From Anisodus tanguticus (Eukaryota; Streptophyta; Magnoliopsida; Solanales; Solanaceae): DNA of 64,000 bases. Under the pieces are notes generated by a model. That model made no database searches, was not told the origin of the DNA, and saw only the letters and a list, made by a program, of their open reading frames with translations. Position 1 is the stretch's first letter; every line of letters begins with the position of its first letter. The DNA is taken from positions 9,789,001 through 9,853,000 of the forward strand of contig CM067550.1 of assembly GCA_034509755.1 (NCBI GenBank), given 5' to 3'. The position numbers and the translations under genes are program-made. This document shows positions 1-10,949 of the stretch, in pieces.

Positions 1-3000
1 TGGATTATCCGGAGATCTTAAGGATGTGGTATCCTTCAAAGAATTGTTTTCTCCTGATGGGCACACAGTCGATCCATTTCTCAGTAGAGGTACCTCAGAT
101 AATGTAGTACTCATACTCTCGTGCTTTCTCTTATTTACCGTAACAAATTTGGTGAGTGATGACTGGACAATGATTGCACGACCAACATAACGTGCATTAT
201 CGATACAGCTTTTATCTTTTGAGCCTGGGGTGAGTGCATGTCTGTCGGTTATAGAGGTAGTCAGACCTCCCACTTCCTTCCAAGGACTACTGGAACTGTT
301 ATTGTCTTTCTTCTTTCTGTGGAATCGAAGACTGAAGTCTTTCTCTGTTGACCTGTTTCCATCATTTAGCATCACCTCCGTACCAGACGTATCTTTTAAT
401 TCCTTTTGAGCTTTTTTGAGAAAATGACCATCCTTACGTAGTTCTCCAGTGCAGTCACCTTCCTGAGTATCAGCGCTATCTGATAATAATTGCTTAGGTT
501 GAAACTGAAAGGCCTCAAGTTGGGAAGGAGTGGATGTATGCTTTTCTTCAACCTCTTGGAGACCATTAACAGCATAACTAGCATAATTAGATGAGTATAT
601 CTTTTCTAAAGCTTCTCTCAAAGAGTGCACTATGGAGCCTTCGTCAGACAAAAATATTTTTCTTTTATCAGGAGTTACATTGACATCAAATGCACTTGGT
701 GGGATCACAAAGTTCATGATTGCAATGGGATATTGCCGAGAGTTTGCACCTCTATACAACTCATTGACAAGCTTGCCAACTTTTGGCATATCTACCGGCC
801 GTCCATTCACAAAAAAGTATTGTCGATCTCCTAAGTACCGTCCACTACCATAGCCAGACTTGGAAATGAATCCTTCAACAGTGCAACCGTCAGACATACA
901 TACTTTGAGAGGCTCCAGACAAGTAAAGGTACTCATACCAAATACTGTTATAATATTATCTTTGAGAGATCCACTTCCCTGAGTCTTCAGAACTACAGAT
1001 TTTGCATTTTTTAGAGCTGAGTTGGTGCAAACTAGTCTGACTCCCTTAGAAATAAGAGCATAGGCCTAGAAGTGCAACAAAGACAAAAAAACTAAATAAC
1101 TTGTACAACAAAAGCATAAAAATACTTCTTCAGCAGGAAACTATGCCTATACTCTCTTAAGATTAAGAATCTTGACAAGAATAAATTATATAGCAGCCTA
1201 ACATGGATGATGTGGTCACCAAGGTTACAGCACAATGCAACTTAGAATCACCAGAAGCAAAAAGTATTTTTAGTGAAATAAATCAATTTCATTAAAGAGG
1301 GAAATCTCCCCTATACAAGAAGTATACCAAAAAAAATTGGATAGCCTACACAAAAGTATGATTCTCTAAAAAATGCACTACAAGTTGCACCAATCTTCAA
1401 TTTAGATAGGAACCTCTTTTTCCTAGGAAGATCTCTATTTTGCACCCCTCGTAGAGTTTGAGTTTATAAAGGGGCTCAATTCACTCAGCTAGTCTTCCAA
1501 CTTACTTTAAGCTTTTCCAATTGAATAAAATAAGAATTAGCAGATACTGAAGAATCTCCTAAAAAACACCAGAGCACAACTGCTATGACATACAAATTCA
1601 TCTACAATGGTGTCTGTTAGATAGTCTTCATTACTGAGATACTTCAAAGTTCAAACAGAATCATAAAAACAAGATTCCAATATGGTGAAGAAATTCTCTT
1701 TTTACCTCTTTATTTTTCCTTTTGGTTGCAATAGTGGTCAACAATTTCCTCCAAAAGAAAAAAAGAACAAGATATCTATTGTAACACAAAAGTTTGATGC
1801 TTGAAGTTTGAACCAACTTGAACTGAATTGGATTATACCGTCACGAAATGCTCTATAGATTTGAAGGCGCCAGTTGAGTTTCCCATCTTCAATTCTTAAG
1901 TTTCATTACAATTAAATCATCCTAAGAAATCAATAGCCAAACATGAGTAAGATAATACAGATTAAAGGCATCATACATTCAGCAATGTGATAAGCTTTCC
2001 ATATTCCTTTCGGATGTTGTGGTGAAACTCTTTACTTCGCACTGGTAAAGTGGAGAAGAACTTCTTAACAGTGACAGTGGTACCAACTTGGCGAGCTGTG
2101 TTCCTTTCAGCTATCAGACGACCCGAATGATCAAAAGTCAAGTGTGTCGCAATTTGCTCATTCTTCGTTCTTGTTTCAACTGTCAAATCCCCTAAAGCAC
2201 AAAGTGAACTCAATGCCTCCCCTCTAAATCCAAAAGTCGCTATTGACTGAAGATCAGGAAAATCTGATAGTTTTGAGGTATGATGTTTTAGCGCTAGTAC
2301 CTTCAAAACCAAAACACACACACCACTTAGCACCAAATTAGACCAATTTACTATGGACACAACAAGTAGTGAAATTATTCAACATAAACGAAAAAAAATA
2401 AACAAACAGCGGAAAATTAGCAGCGAGTGAGCTACAGCAGAGCAGAAACAACCTTGATTGAAAACAGAGATTAGTATAGTGACAGTTTACACGTGCATGC
2501 GTGTGTGTACATTTAACACATGTATATACACACATCCACACAACCTTGATTGAAAATAGAAAGTAGTATACAGAAAGCCTACACACACACATGTATAAGT
2601 ATGTGTGTCTTTGCATACATATTACACACATATAATGAGTCAGCTGCCATGTGGACGAAATTTTATGGGTAAATTAAAATGTCACGCGCCTTTTGGCAGT
2701 TGTATGCACACACTTGGTCTAGTCAGCTTCGAGATGTGTTTTTTTCTTTGATAAGGTAATATTTTATTAAAAAAAAGTACCAAGATGGTACAGGACACAA
2801 AAGTCCGAACTACCACCATTGACACGACAAAACTACAAATCTCCTATATCTTCTAGAAAGTTCATATATTGATCCATATTTTCCATAACATTGCTTTTAC
2901 ACCAGAAATAAAAATTCAAAAGACTGTTGAAGTGTGTGACCATCTCATCTAAAAGATTAAGCTGTTAGAGAGAGCACACTTTTAATATTCACCAACCCCC

Positions 3001-6000
3001 ACCCCATCCACCCCTATTCCCGACAGTAAGACCCCAACAGCACCGCTCCAACCACCCATCGGCGGCGACAGAAAAACATTTTTTTTTTACAAAATTTCAT
3101 TTGTTTTTATGTTCTTTTTCTCCTAGATCTACGCAGTTACTTGATTTTTTTGGTGAAAACTCCAGTAAATAGTACTTCTGGTGGCGTGAATAGTAACGGC
3201 GGCGACAGAAATATATATATATATATATATATATTTTTACAAAATTTTATTTGTTTTTTTGTTCTTTTTCTTGTTCTTGTATTTTTTTTCTCCGATCTAC
3301 GCAGGTACTCGATTTATTTGGTGAAAACTCAAGTGAAAAGTACTTCCGGTGCTGGTGAACAGTGATTTCGCCGGCAAACAGGTTCGAGTCAACTGGAGTT
3401 GATACCTCCGATTGCCCGTATCCATTCTTTATCCTTAACTTTGTTGTTAAATTTTGCCGCTTCTTGTCTTTAGTTATAGCATTCTTGGCGAAGTGGTTTT
3501 ACTTGCCTCTAGATTCTTGTTAACTTGTGTTTGCACTTTGATCCCTTCTTGTTTTAGGGTAAACGTTTGAGTAGTTTATTATTTTATATTTGCTTAAGTG
3601 GCTTTGGTAAATGATGATAGACTAGGGTCATGTTCTTGGTCGGGGACGGGGGCGAGGGTTAAGGGGGATAAGTGGGGTAAGGGAGAGGCTAGACTGAGAA
3701 TAGGGTTTTGGAACATTGGGACTTTAACGGAGAAGTCCATAGAGCTAGTGAAGATTCTTAAGAAGAGGATTAATATAGCTTGTGTCCAAGAGACCAAATG
3801 GGTAGGACCTAAAGCGAAGGATGTAGACGGGTATAAGTTGTGGTTCTCGGGTAGGTCGAAGTATAGGAATGGGGTAGGCAGTTTGGTAGACAACGAGCTA
3901 AGGGATCAAGTGGTAAAGGTGAGGAGGGTCAATGACAGGATGATGGCGATTAAGTTGGTAGTTGGAGGGTTCACTATGAACATTATTAGTGCTTATGCGC
4001 CGCATGCGAGCTTGGACAAGGAGGAGAAGAGACGTTTTTGGGGAGGATTTAGACGAAGTGGTGGGAGGTATACCACCCACTGAGAAGTTATTTGTAGGGG
4101 GGATTTCAATGGACATATCAGGTCACTTTCGGGGGTTATGACGACGTGCATGGAGGCTTTGGACTCGGGACAGGAACGGGGGAGGCGTCTCACTTTTGGA
4201 GTTCGCTAGAGCTTGTGGGATGGTGATAGCCAATTCGAGGTTCCTGAAAAAGGAGGAACACTTGGTGACTTTTAGTAGTTCGATGGCTAAGACTCATATA
4301 GACTTTTTGCTCCTTAGGAAGGTTGACAAAGGTCTTGGTAAAGACTGCAAGGTTATTCCGAAGAATCAAATGGGGGAGTTTGACTATGGTTAGTGCAAAA
4401 GATATGGGGGAGAGGTTGATGGCCAAGGGGCTTGGATGAGTAGTGGGGATGCGACCTTTATGTGGGACAGAACGACTAGTTGCATTTGGGAGGTAGCTAG
4501 AGAAGTGCTAGGGGCATCGCGGGTAACCGTGGTGGGCATCGAGGGGACTGATGGTGGAATGGTAAAGTTCAAGAGAAGGTGGAAGCGAAGAAAGCGGCGT
4601 ATGTGAAATTGATATAAAGCAAGAATGAGGTGGAGAAGTAGACGAATAGGGAACTATATAAGATGGCGAGTAAGGAGGAAAAGCTAGGGTTACGGCGGTG
4701 AAAACGACGGCTTTTGAACACCTGTATGTGGAATTAGAGAAGAAAGGCGAGGATAAGAAGTTGTACAGACTAGCCAAGGCAAGGGAGATGAGGGCCCGTG
4801 ACTTGGATCACGTGAGGTGCATCAAGGACGAGGACGGCAAAGTACTGGTGGAGGAAGCGCATATTAGGCGGAGGTGGCAGTCTTACTTCCATCGAAAAAG
4901 GAGACGGAGACATTGTGCTGGAAGATCTGGAGCATTCTAGTAGGTACCGAGATTTTGGGTATTGTAGAAGCATTAAGGTTGAGAAGGTTAAGGGTGATGT
5001 TCGCAGGATGCGCAGGAAACGAGCGACTGGGCCTGATAGAGAGCCCAGTTAAATTTTGGAAGAGCGCAGGCAGGGCAGGTTTGGAGTGGCTGACTGAGTT
5101 GTTTAACGTCATTTTTAAGACGGCAAGAACGCCCCAAGAATGGAGATAGAGTACAATGATTCCCTTGTACAAAAACAAAGGTGATATCTAGAGTTACAAC
5201 AACTATAGGGGTATCAAACTACTGAGCCACACTATGAAAGTTTGGGAAAGGGTCGTGGAGATAAGGGTAAGGAGAGGCGTGTCTATTTTCGAGAACCAGT
5301 TTCGATTCATGCCGGAACGTTCGACTACTGAAGCCATTCATCTTATTAGGAGGTTGGTGAAGCAGTATAGGGAGAGGAAGAGAGACTTACATATGATTTT
5401 CATCGACCTCGAGAAGGCATACGACAAAGTCCCTAGGGAGATTCTATGGAGGTGTTTGAAAGTTAGAGGTGTACCTGTGGCGTACACTAGGACGATCAAG
5501 GATATGTATGATGGAGCAAAGACTAGGGTACGGACAGTAGGAGACTCGGAGCACTTTCCAGTGATGATGGGGCTGCACCAGGGATCGGCAACGGAGTGAA
5601 CGCCAAGCTGAAAGTTTGGAGACAGACTCTGGAGTCTAAAGGGTTCAGGTTGAGTAAGACAAAGACAAAATATTTGGAATGCAAGTTCAACAACGGGAGC
5701 GGCCCTGAAACAGGCGTGGAGGTGAGGCTTGGTACTAGGTCATTCCAAAGAAAGAAAACTTCAAGTACCTAGGGTCTACTATCCAAGGGAATAGAGAGAA
5801 TGATGACGATGTCACACATCGTATTGGGACAGGGTGGATGAAATAGAGGCTCACATCTGGAGTCTTGTGCGACAAAAAGGTACCACCAAAACGTAAAGGC
5901 AAGTTCTATACGGTGGTGGTTAGACCGACTATGTTGTATAGGGCGAGTGTTGGTCAGACAAGACTTCGCACATATAAAAGATGAAAGTTGCAGAGATGAG

Positions 6001-9000
6001 GATGATGAGATGAATATGTGGGCATACAAGGAGAGATATGATTAGAAATGATGATATCCGAGACAAATTGGGAGTGACCTCGGTAGAGGATAAGATGCAG
6101 GAAGCGAGGTTGAGATAGTTCGGACATGTGCAGATGAGACACATATGCCCTAGTGTGGAGGTGTGAGAGGTTGGCAATGGACGGGTTAAGGAGTGTTAGA
6201 GGTAGGCCGAAGAAGTATTGGGGAGAGGTGATTAGACAGGATATGGCGCAGGTGCAACGTACTGAGGACATGACCTTAGATAGGGATTGTGGAGGACACG
6301 GATTAGGATAGAAGGGTAGTAGGTAGTCGAACGTAGTCCTACTTACGCTTACAAAATGATAGTTGTAGTGTTCTTACTGTAGGCCCGATTAGCCTATCAC
6401 ACTTATAGGCGCAGTATTGCTTTATAGTCCCCTGTAGTTTGATTTCTGTTGCTGTGTGTTCTTTAGTGTACTTTGTTTATCTTATTTAGCTGTGTTAGCT
6501 ACCGCTTCCTTTTGTTAGAATGTGCTACCATGGCGTATTCGATTTTGTTATCAGCATGTTCATACTGCTTTAATTTCTTGTCTGAATCTGATATCAGATT
6601 CCTTTGCTTTGCTTTGATTGCTTTGCTTTGCTTGTGATTATGCTTTGTCTTGAGCCGAAGGTCTCCCAAAAACAGTCACTCTACCTACCAAGGTGGAGGT
6701 AAGGTCTGCGTACACTTTACCCTTCCCAGACCCCACGTTGTGGAATTTCACTGGGTATGTTTTGTCGTTGTATTCTCAACAAAGACAACTATTTTTAATC
6801 CCAAATATATGTTGCTTTTTCCTTTCACAGCAGACCTTATCCCTCTTCAACCAAATTGTCCATAAAATGCAAAGAGTAATTGTTCTCCATATCGCTTGTT
6901 TTGATAAATAGTTGGTGATAATTCAGTAGGAAACGCGAACACCTGATAGTTTAGGTAGTAAACTTCAAAAAAGTGATACTTCATGTGTGTTAGAGAATAG
7001 ATAGTATATGGAAAGCTTTTCCACACACATACACGCAAAATATTACTCGTTTTTTCATATATAACAATCAACCATAAAAGAGTGACGAAAATTTAGGGCT
7101 TAGAGAAGAAAATAGAAAACAAAAGACCTTGAAATTGTTAGGTGAGATGCCACAACCATTGTCGATGACCTGGAAAGATATGCAAAAGCTAACACTACTC
7201 TATTACATTCGGATAAAGTGACTCGTACAGGTAGAATAATTGCAATGCGACTATACCGCCTGCTGATAAATTCAGGATAATTACATTCTTGAAAGGATCA
7301 AGGGCTCTACCCTCTCGCATAAAGTCTTACGCCGGATTTCACCCATACACACAAAATTCCACTCTCCTCTGTCTCACTCAAGTGAGTTGGTTTCGAAAGC
7401 ATTCCGCTAGTTTTTGGCGGCTTTCACTCCAGTTAGAAAAGAAAATCCAATTAGAGATAAGATGCGCATGAGCATCATGGCATAGGTAAAAGGGAACGAG
7501 GAGGCAAGCCCCCCATCTTCCGCATATCTTGCTCATCCGACAGAGAGCTATTGTACAAAGAAGCTACGTACACATTTTCGAACAGAAAGCGAGATCTTGC
7601 AACCACACTCGAAGAAGCACGCAACAAAGCTATTTTCCTTTCTCATTGAAGTATACAGCGAGGAATCCCTTTCTTTCATTTATCAATAGGACCCTGCCCT
7701 GGTCGGTCACTTTTCTGGGTCGGGATCAATAAATGGAAGTCATAATAAAGAAATCTTTCTCTTCTCACATCAGATCAAGAGGAAGGGTTACTTGGGGGAT
7801 TCACCTGTTCCGATCCTTTCCTATTGCATGTATTCGGAGTTTCCCTAGGTTAGTAAGGTGAAATGAGGCCGCCCTAGCCCATTGAGTGCTCTACCTCGAG
7901 CCATCAACATCCTACGCTCTACTGAAATAGATTCCGCGGAAAACTAGCTATATCCAATTTTGGTTGGCCTTAACGTAAAGGGGCATGAAAAGTGGAGACT
8001 TTACAAAAGGCGAACATCCCCTTTCCAAAACATTAACAAGGCAGACATCGAAAAGGGGTGAAAAGAGTATTTACCTTTACATACAAGTACCTCCGTAAGG
8101 ACTCCATCTCAACATCAATTCGCATTTGATGGCTATTTTACTGACTTCGACCGGGTTCTTTTATCAATCTCCTGACCCTTGCTTAACTCCTTGTTTCGTA
8201 AACCGATCGCTGGTAGATCTAATCAAATAACGGACACGCGAGATCCTATCCCGGGAGGAATGCATGGTTCCCTGGCATTTGACCCGAAATCGATCGATCT
8301 AGCCATGAGTAGGTTGAAGAGAACTCTATCAGGCCTTGGAGGACCGAACTGCTCCCTTTCTCGGTAAAGCAGAGTGAGCAGCTCTTTCTTTGCTACTGCT
8401 TCCATACCACAAAGAAGCCCAATAGCTACGCCGAAATAGGAAAGGGGCCGAGCTTACTGATGAATGCCTTTTTAGCCTTTATTTAAAAGGCTCTCATGTG
8501 GAGATAACATGGCTGGTTACATACAAGTATATCCAAATCAAAATGTGCTTCGGATCAGGAGTAACCACTAGTGATAGGGCAAAAATAGGAAAAGAGATGT
8601 TTCTATTTCATCCAAATTCCTAACAATAAAATGCATTTTTGGAAAGGCCAATAACAATGCGATATTCCATAGATAAGCAAGAAACTGAAGCCTCTCTTTT
8701 TATTTATTATGTACCGGCTTGAATTCACTTTCACTTTAGGAAAGGATTTATTTCTCCTCAAAGTAGGTGTTCGCTCCGGTTTGATTATTGCTCCAAGTCA
8801 ATTTGTTGTCATTGAAAACCCAATCAAATAATCCAAACGAGAAAATCATATCTTCAAGCTGATGAATTAGGCTTCCTTTATTGATTCAAAAAGCTTCTTT
8901 CCCGCGACAATATCCATTCTGGTCGTCTCTTTCATGATACTTTCTATAGGTAGAACTATTGTGAGCAGTCTAAACTTCGACCCACACACAAAAAAAAAAA

Positions 9001-9568
9001 AATATTACTTGTTTTTTCACTTTCAACAACTGAGCTACAACTGAGCAGAAACAATTACACTTTAGAGATTACTATAGAGACAATTTACACTTTAGCACGC
9101 CTGCACATTTATCACATGTATATACACATTGACACAACCTTAATCGAAAACAGAAAACCTACATACACATGTATAAGTGTGTGTATCTATGTATACATAT
9201 TACACACACAACACATCTACATACATATACTGACAAATCCTTGATTGCATATAGACAGTATATCGAAAGCTTACATACACACAATATTACTCATTTTTAG
9301 GGCTCAGAGCATTAAATAGAAAGGATAAGACCTTGAAATTGTTAGGTGAGATGCCACAACCGTTATCGATGACCTGGAAGGATTCAGCTCCATAGTCTTT
9401 GAGCGATACTTCGATACTCGTAGCGCCGGCGTCCAAGCTGTTCTCAACTAATTCCTTGACGGCAGAAGGAAGGCCTAGAATAACTTGACCAGCACAAATT
9501 CGATGTATTACGCCCTTGTTTATCGGCTTTATAGTCGACGGTGAAGCTGCTGCTGCTCCTTCGTCCAT
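1..9568 (-). CDS. PMS1: PMS1, MutL-type DNA mismatch repair protein (3' part beyond window)
   Basis: Three exons are readable: 9332-9568, 1977-2300 and 1-1065, the last still open at the left edge. All junctions are GT-AG and phase 0, giving 542 codons of a protein that is usually about 900 residues. Exon 1 carries the GHKL ATPase motifs ELVENSLDAG and DNGCGIS. Exon 2 carries GFRGEALSSL and TARQVGTTVTV. Exon 3 carries the MutL transducer region, including NVTPDKRKIFL, then a low-complexity linker. In the MutL family this subunit pairs with MLH1 as MutL-alpha and acts in post-replicative mismatch repair in the nucleus. The start chosen is the ATG at 9568 (MDEGAAAAS), because the in-frame ATG at 9622 adds residues unlike the family. 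The C-terminal endonuclease domain would lie left of the window. Intron 1 is unusually long (about 7.0 kb) and full of insertions. Confidence 0.93.
1066..1976 (-). other. PMS1 intron 2, with a possible LINE tail
   Basis: This intron separates exons 2 and 3. Positions about 1270-1480 resemble the reversed 3' end of a plant L1 LINE: a run ending in a T-rich stretch, followed by text about truncated messages. No open reading frame of note is present. The LINE assignment rests on sequence style only. Confidence 0.35.
2400..2640. repeat. Copy A of a duplicated CA/TG-rich intron segment
   Basis: This stretch of PMS1 intron 1 is alternately CA- and TG-rich and contains ACATGTATATACACA-like words. 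It aligns by eye with 9030-9230: both contain the AGCAGAAACAA word, the CACAACCTTGATTGAAAA / CACAACCTTAATCGAAAA word, and the ACATGTATAAGT word, in the same order. The two copies now lie about 6.6 kb apart, with a LINE and a probable mitochondrial insertion between them. Confidence 0.6.
2732..2960 (-). mobile_element. Possible L1-type LINE 3' fragment
   Basis: The segment starts with a T-rich stretch and a TTTGATAAGGTAATATTTTA word, and later contains CTTTTACACCAGAAATAAAA. A near-identical word (CTTTACACCAAAAATAAAA) occurs in the clearer L1 relic at 52366. This suggests a short, reversed LINE tail inside PMS1 intron 1. No protein similarity is readable. Confidence 0.35.
3061..6790 (+). mobile_element. 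RTE-clade LINE, degraded, in PMS1 intron 1
   Basis: The element lies antisense to PMS1. Its order is a 5' untranslated region of two tandem monomers (3061-3197 and 3198-3364), an APE-type endonuclease (from the ATG at 3598), a reverse transcriptase (about 5150-5600), and a C-terminal region up to about 6310. A 3' tail follows, with the GGTAAGGTCTGCGTACACTT word shared by RTE elements and some SINEs, ending near 6775. The frame is broken by several stops and shifts. The reverse transcriptase is cut right after GLHQGSA and resumes at GVNAKLKVWRQTLESKGF, so the segment that should contain the FADD catalytic motif is missing. The element cannot be active as it stands. The 5' boundary is uncertain and could be as far left as about 2985. 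Confidence 0.85.
3598..6308 (+). pseudogene. RTE LINE ORF: endonuclease plus reverse transcriptase, broken
   Basis: The endonuclease part (3598-4083) shows FWNIGTL, VQETKWVG and IISAYAPHA, matching the Asn, Glu and downstream motifs of APE-type LINE endonucleases. It stops at 4081. The reverse transcriptase part (5234-5599) shows NQFRFMPERSTTEAIHLIRR, then FIDLEKAYDKVPRE with the first catalytic Asp, and GLHQGSA. The palm motif with the paired Asp residues is deleted just after this. The tail resumes near 5596 and keeps RTE C-terminal motifs such as YTVVVRPTMLY and GHTRRDMIRNDDIRDK (5913-6070), again with stops. This is a dead retrotransposon gene, not a host gene. Confidence 0.85.
6990..7175 (-). 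repeat. Duplicate of PMS1 exon 1 end and adjoining intron
   Basis: Positions 7128-7175 repeat the last 48 bp of PMS1 exon 1 (9332-9379) with two differences, and the donor GT is kept. Positions 6990-7127 repeat the adjacent intron (about 9235-9331): AATATTACTCGTTTTTTCAT versus AATATTACTCATTTTTAGGG, then TTTAGGGCTTAGAG versus TTTTAGGGCTCAGAG. The copy lacks the rest of exon 1, so it has no coding value. If it were used it could act as a decoy donor inside intron 1. Confidence 0.8.
7280..8960. other. Probable mitochondrial DNA insertion (NUMT) in PMS1 intron 1
   Basis: This block is more balanced in base composition than the AT-rich intron around it. It reads like plant mitochondrial intergenic DNA: words such as CCCGGGAGGAATGCATGG, GACCCGAAATCGATCGATC and CCTGCCCTGGTCGGTCAC, and no nuclear repeat features. 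It contains no long gene; its longest frames are about 60 codons. Boundaries are approximate: left about 7250-7290, right about 8950-8985, where the duplicated nuclear intron sequence resumes. The organelle origin is inferred from style. A chloroplast or unidentified repeat origin is less likely but not excluded. Confidence 0.5.
8985..9331. repeat. Copy B of the duplicated PMS1 intron segment
   Basis: This is the exon-proximal copy of the intron sequence that is repeated at 2400-2640 and 6990-7127. It has CA/TG-rich stretches (9095-9220) and the AATATTACT-TTTTT word twice (9002 and 9283). It adjoins the true exon 1 donor at 9331. Confidence 0.6.
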
Positions 9569-9675
9569 TTCAATGGCGCTCAATTGTACAATGCTGAGAA
9601 ATTCAGGGATGCATCTGTGCAAATTTCTGAGGTTTAATTGATTGTTTAGTGAAGCTTAAACAACTAGGAATCATC

Positions 9676-9688
9676 ACTATAAATAAAA
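9676..9688 (-). promoter_or_regulatory. Possible PMS1 TATA-like element
   Basis: On the minus strand a TTTATTTATAG word lies about 110 bp upstream of the PMS1 ATG at 9568. Position and composition fit a plant TATA element, but AT-rich words are common here, so this is weak. Confidence 0.25.
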
Positions 9689-9808
9689 ATGAAGAAACAA
9701 AACCCTATGGTTTCAATTTGATTATGACATTAGAAAAAACTTTTATTTGCCGCCAAATATGAAACGTGTTTATGATTTCTACGATGTTGGGAAGTGAAGC
9801 GACGCAAC

Positions 9809-9882
9809 GGTGTCGTGGTGTAGTTGGTTATCACGTCAGTCTAACACACTGAAGGTCTCCGGTTCGAGTCCGGGCGACGCCA
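9809..9882 (+). tRNA. tRNA-Val (anticodon AAC)
   Basis: The acceptor arm GGTGTCG pairs with CGACGCC, with one G-U pair, followed by discriminator A at 9882. The D arm holds the box A word TGTAGTTGGTTA. The anticodon stem TCAGT/ACTGA encloses the loop CTAACAC, giving anticodon AAC (Val). The T arm holds GGTTCGAGTCC (box B). The tRNA is 74 nt with no intron and no encoded CCA, as expected for a nuclear gene. It lies about 240 bp upstream of the PMS1 start, on the opposite strand. Confidence 0.95.
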
Positions 9883-10860
9883 CATGTTTGTTTACTGCAT
9901 TTTTAACTTTTAGAACTGAAATTTAGGAAGAAGAATCCTTTTTTCCTATTCATTGTTCATTTCCTCTAACGAATCGGGATATCAAACTAAACAATAGAGG
10001 TGACAAACTGGACCCTATTTGAGCAATAACGGTCACTTAAATAGGATTTAGAGAATGTATTACTCCATATTATACATCTTATATGATTGCGTAGTTGTGT
10101 TAAAGGTATATATACTTATTCAACTTTAGAAAATTATGGTGAAGTACCAAAGTTTGAAGGCAAACGTTTATCACTTTATGTTGTAATTATTCAATTGCTT
10201 GATTTACGTTAACGTTGACTGCTTTTACTTTTTGTTATTTTTTTCTCGTCTTGTTGAAAGGTGAGAGATAAAATAAATATTATCACGTAAGGGCGTATAA
10301 ATCATAATTCATTGAAGAGAGAGACGCACCAACATTCTGTCAATGCAATAATAAGGAGTGACTCAATGAAATTGATAATCTAAAACTAAATTTTAATAAG
10401 AGATCTTTTGTGTGCGCGTTACACGTGCATTGCATCGTCGAACGTGCATCTCATGTGCCACACGTAGATCTCATGTCAATTAGTAAAAGTATTTTAAAAT
10501 CACATATATATTGTCATTAAATAGTTGTATGATAAAAAAAATAGTGCAAGTTCAAAATGACGAAGGATGATCTTATTTCAGCAGACTTAATAGTTATATA
10601 CAAAATTATTAGACATTATTTAAACTTGGGACAAGTGTTTCTTAAAATAATTTTTTGAGCATAGGAGACTACTATTATGAACTATTTACTAGCTTAACTC
10701 CATATTTTTAGAGAGAAAAAATATATACACCTAACTCTACTTTTAATAACTATTAGAAAGTAGGCCTCTAAATTTAGGTGATTAAGCACTTGCCTTATTG
10801 GCTTGTGTATTGAGGGGGGGGGGGGGCTGGCAATAATCCTTCGACCTTACTTCCACCGTT
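9883..10860. other. Intergenic, AT-rich
   Basis: I see no gene here. A poly-G run of about 14 lies at 10813-10826. Positions 10410-10480 hold GTGCAT/CACACG words that resemble the minisatellite-like block at 11815-11995. Confidence 0.6.
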
Positions 10861-10949
10861 CCACGGAATCATATTTGAACATATTCTTCACCATTACATT
10901 TGTTAAAACGAAATTTCTTAGTAGCATATATTTAGTCGTTCTCTTAAGC

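Noticed and set aside
3594..3893. 99-codon minus-strand frame opposite the LINE endonuclease
   Set aside because: It is an antisense shadow of the LINE frame, which carries the recognisable endonuclease motifs.
8179..8405. Overlapping frames of about 60 codons in the mitochondrial-like block
   Set aside because: Both strands are open by chance; no known mitochondrial protein is recognisable, and the frames are short.
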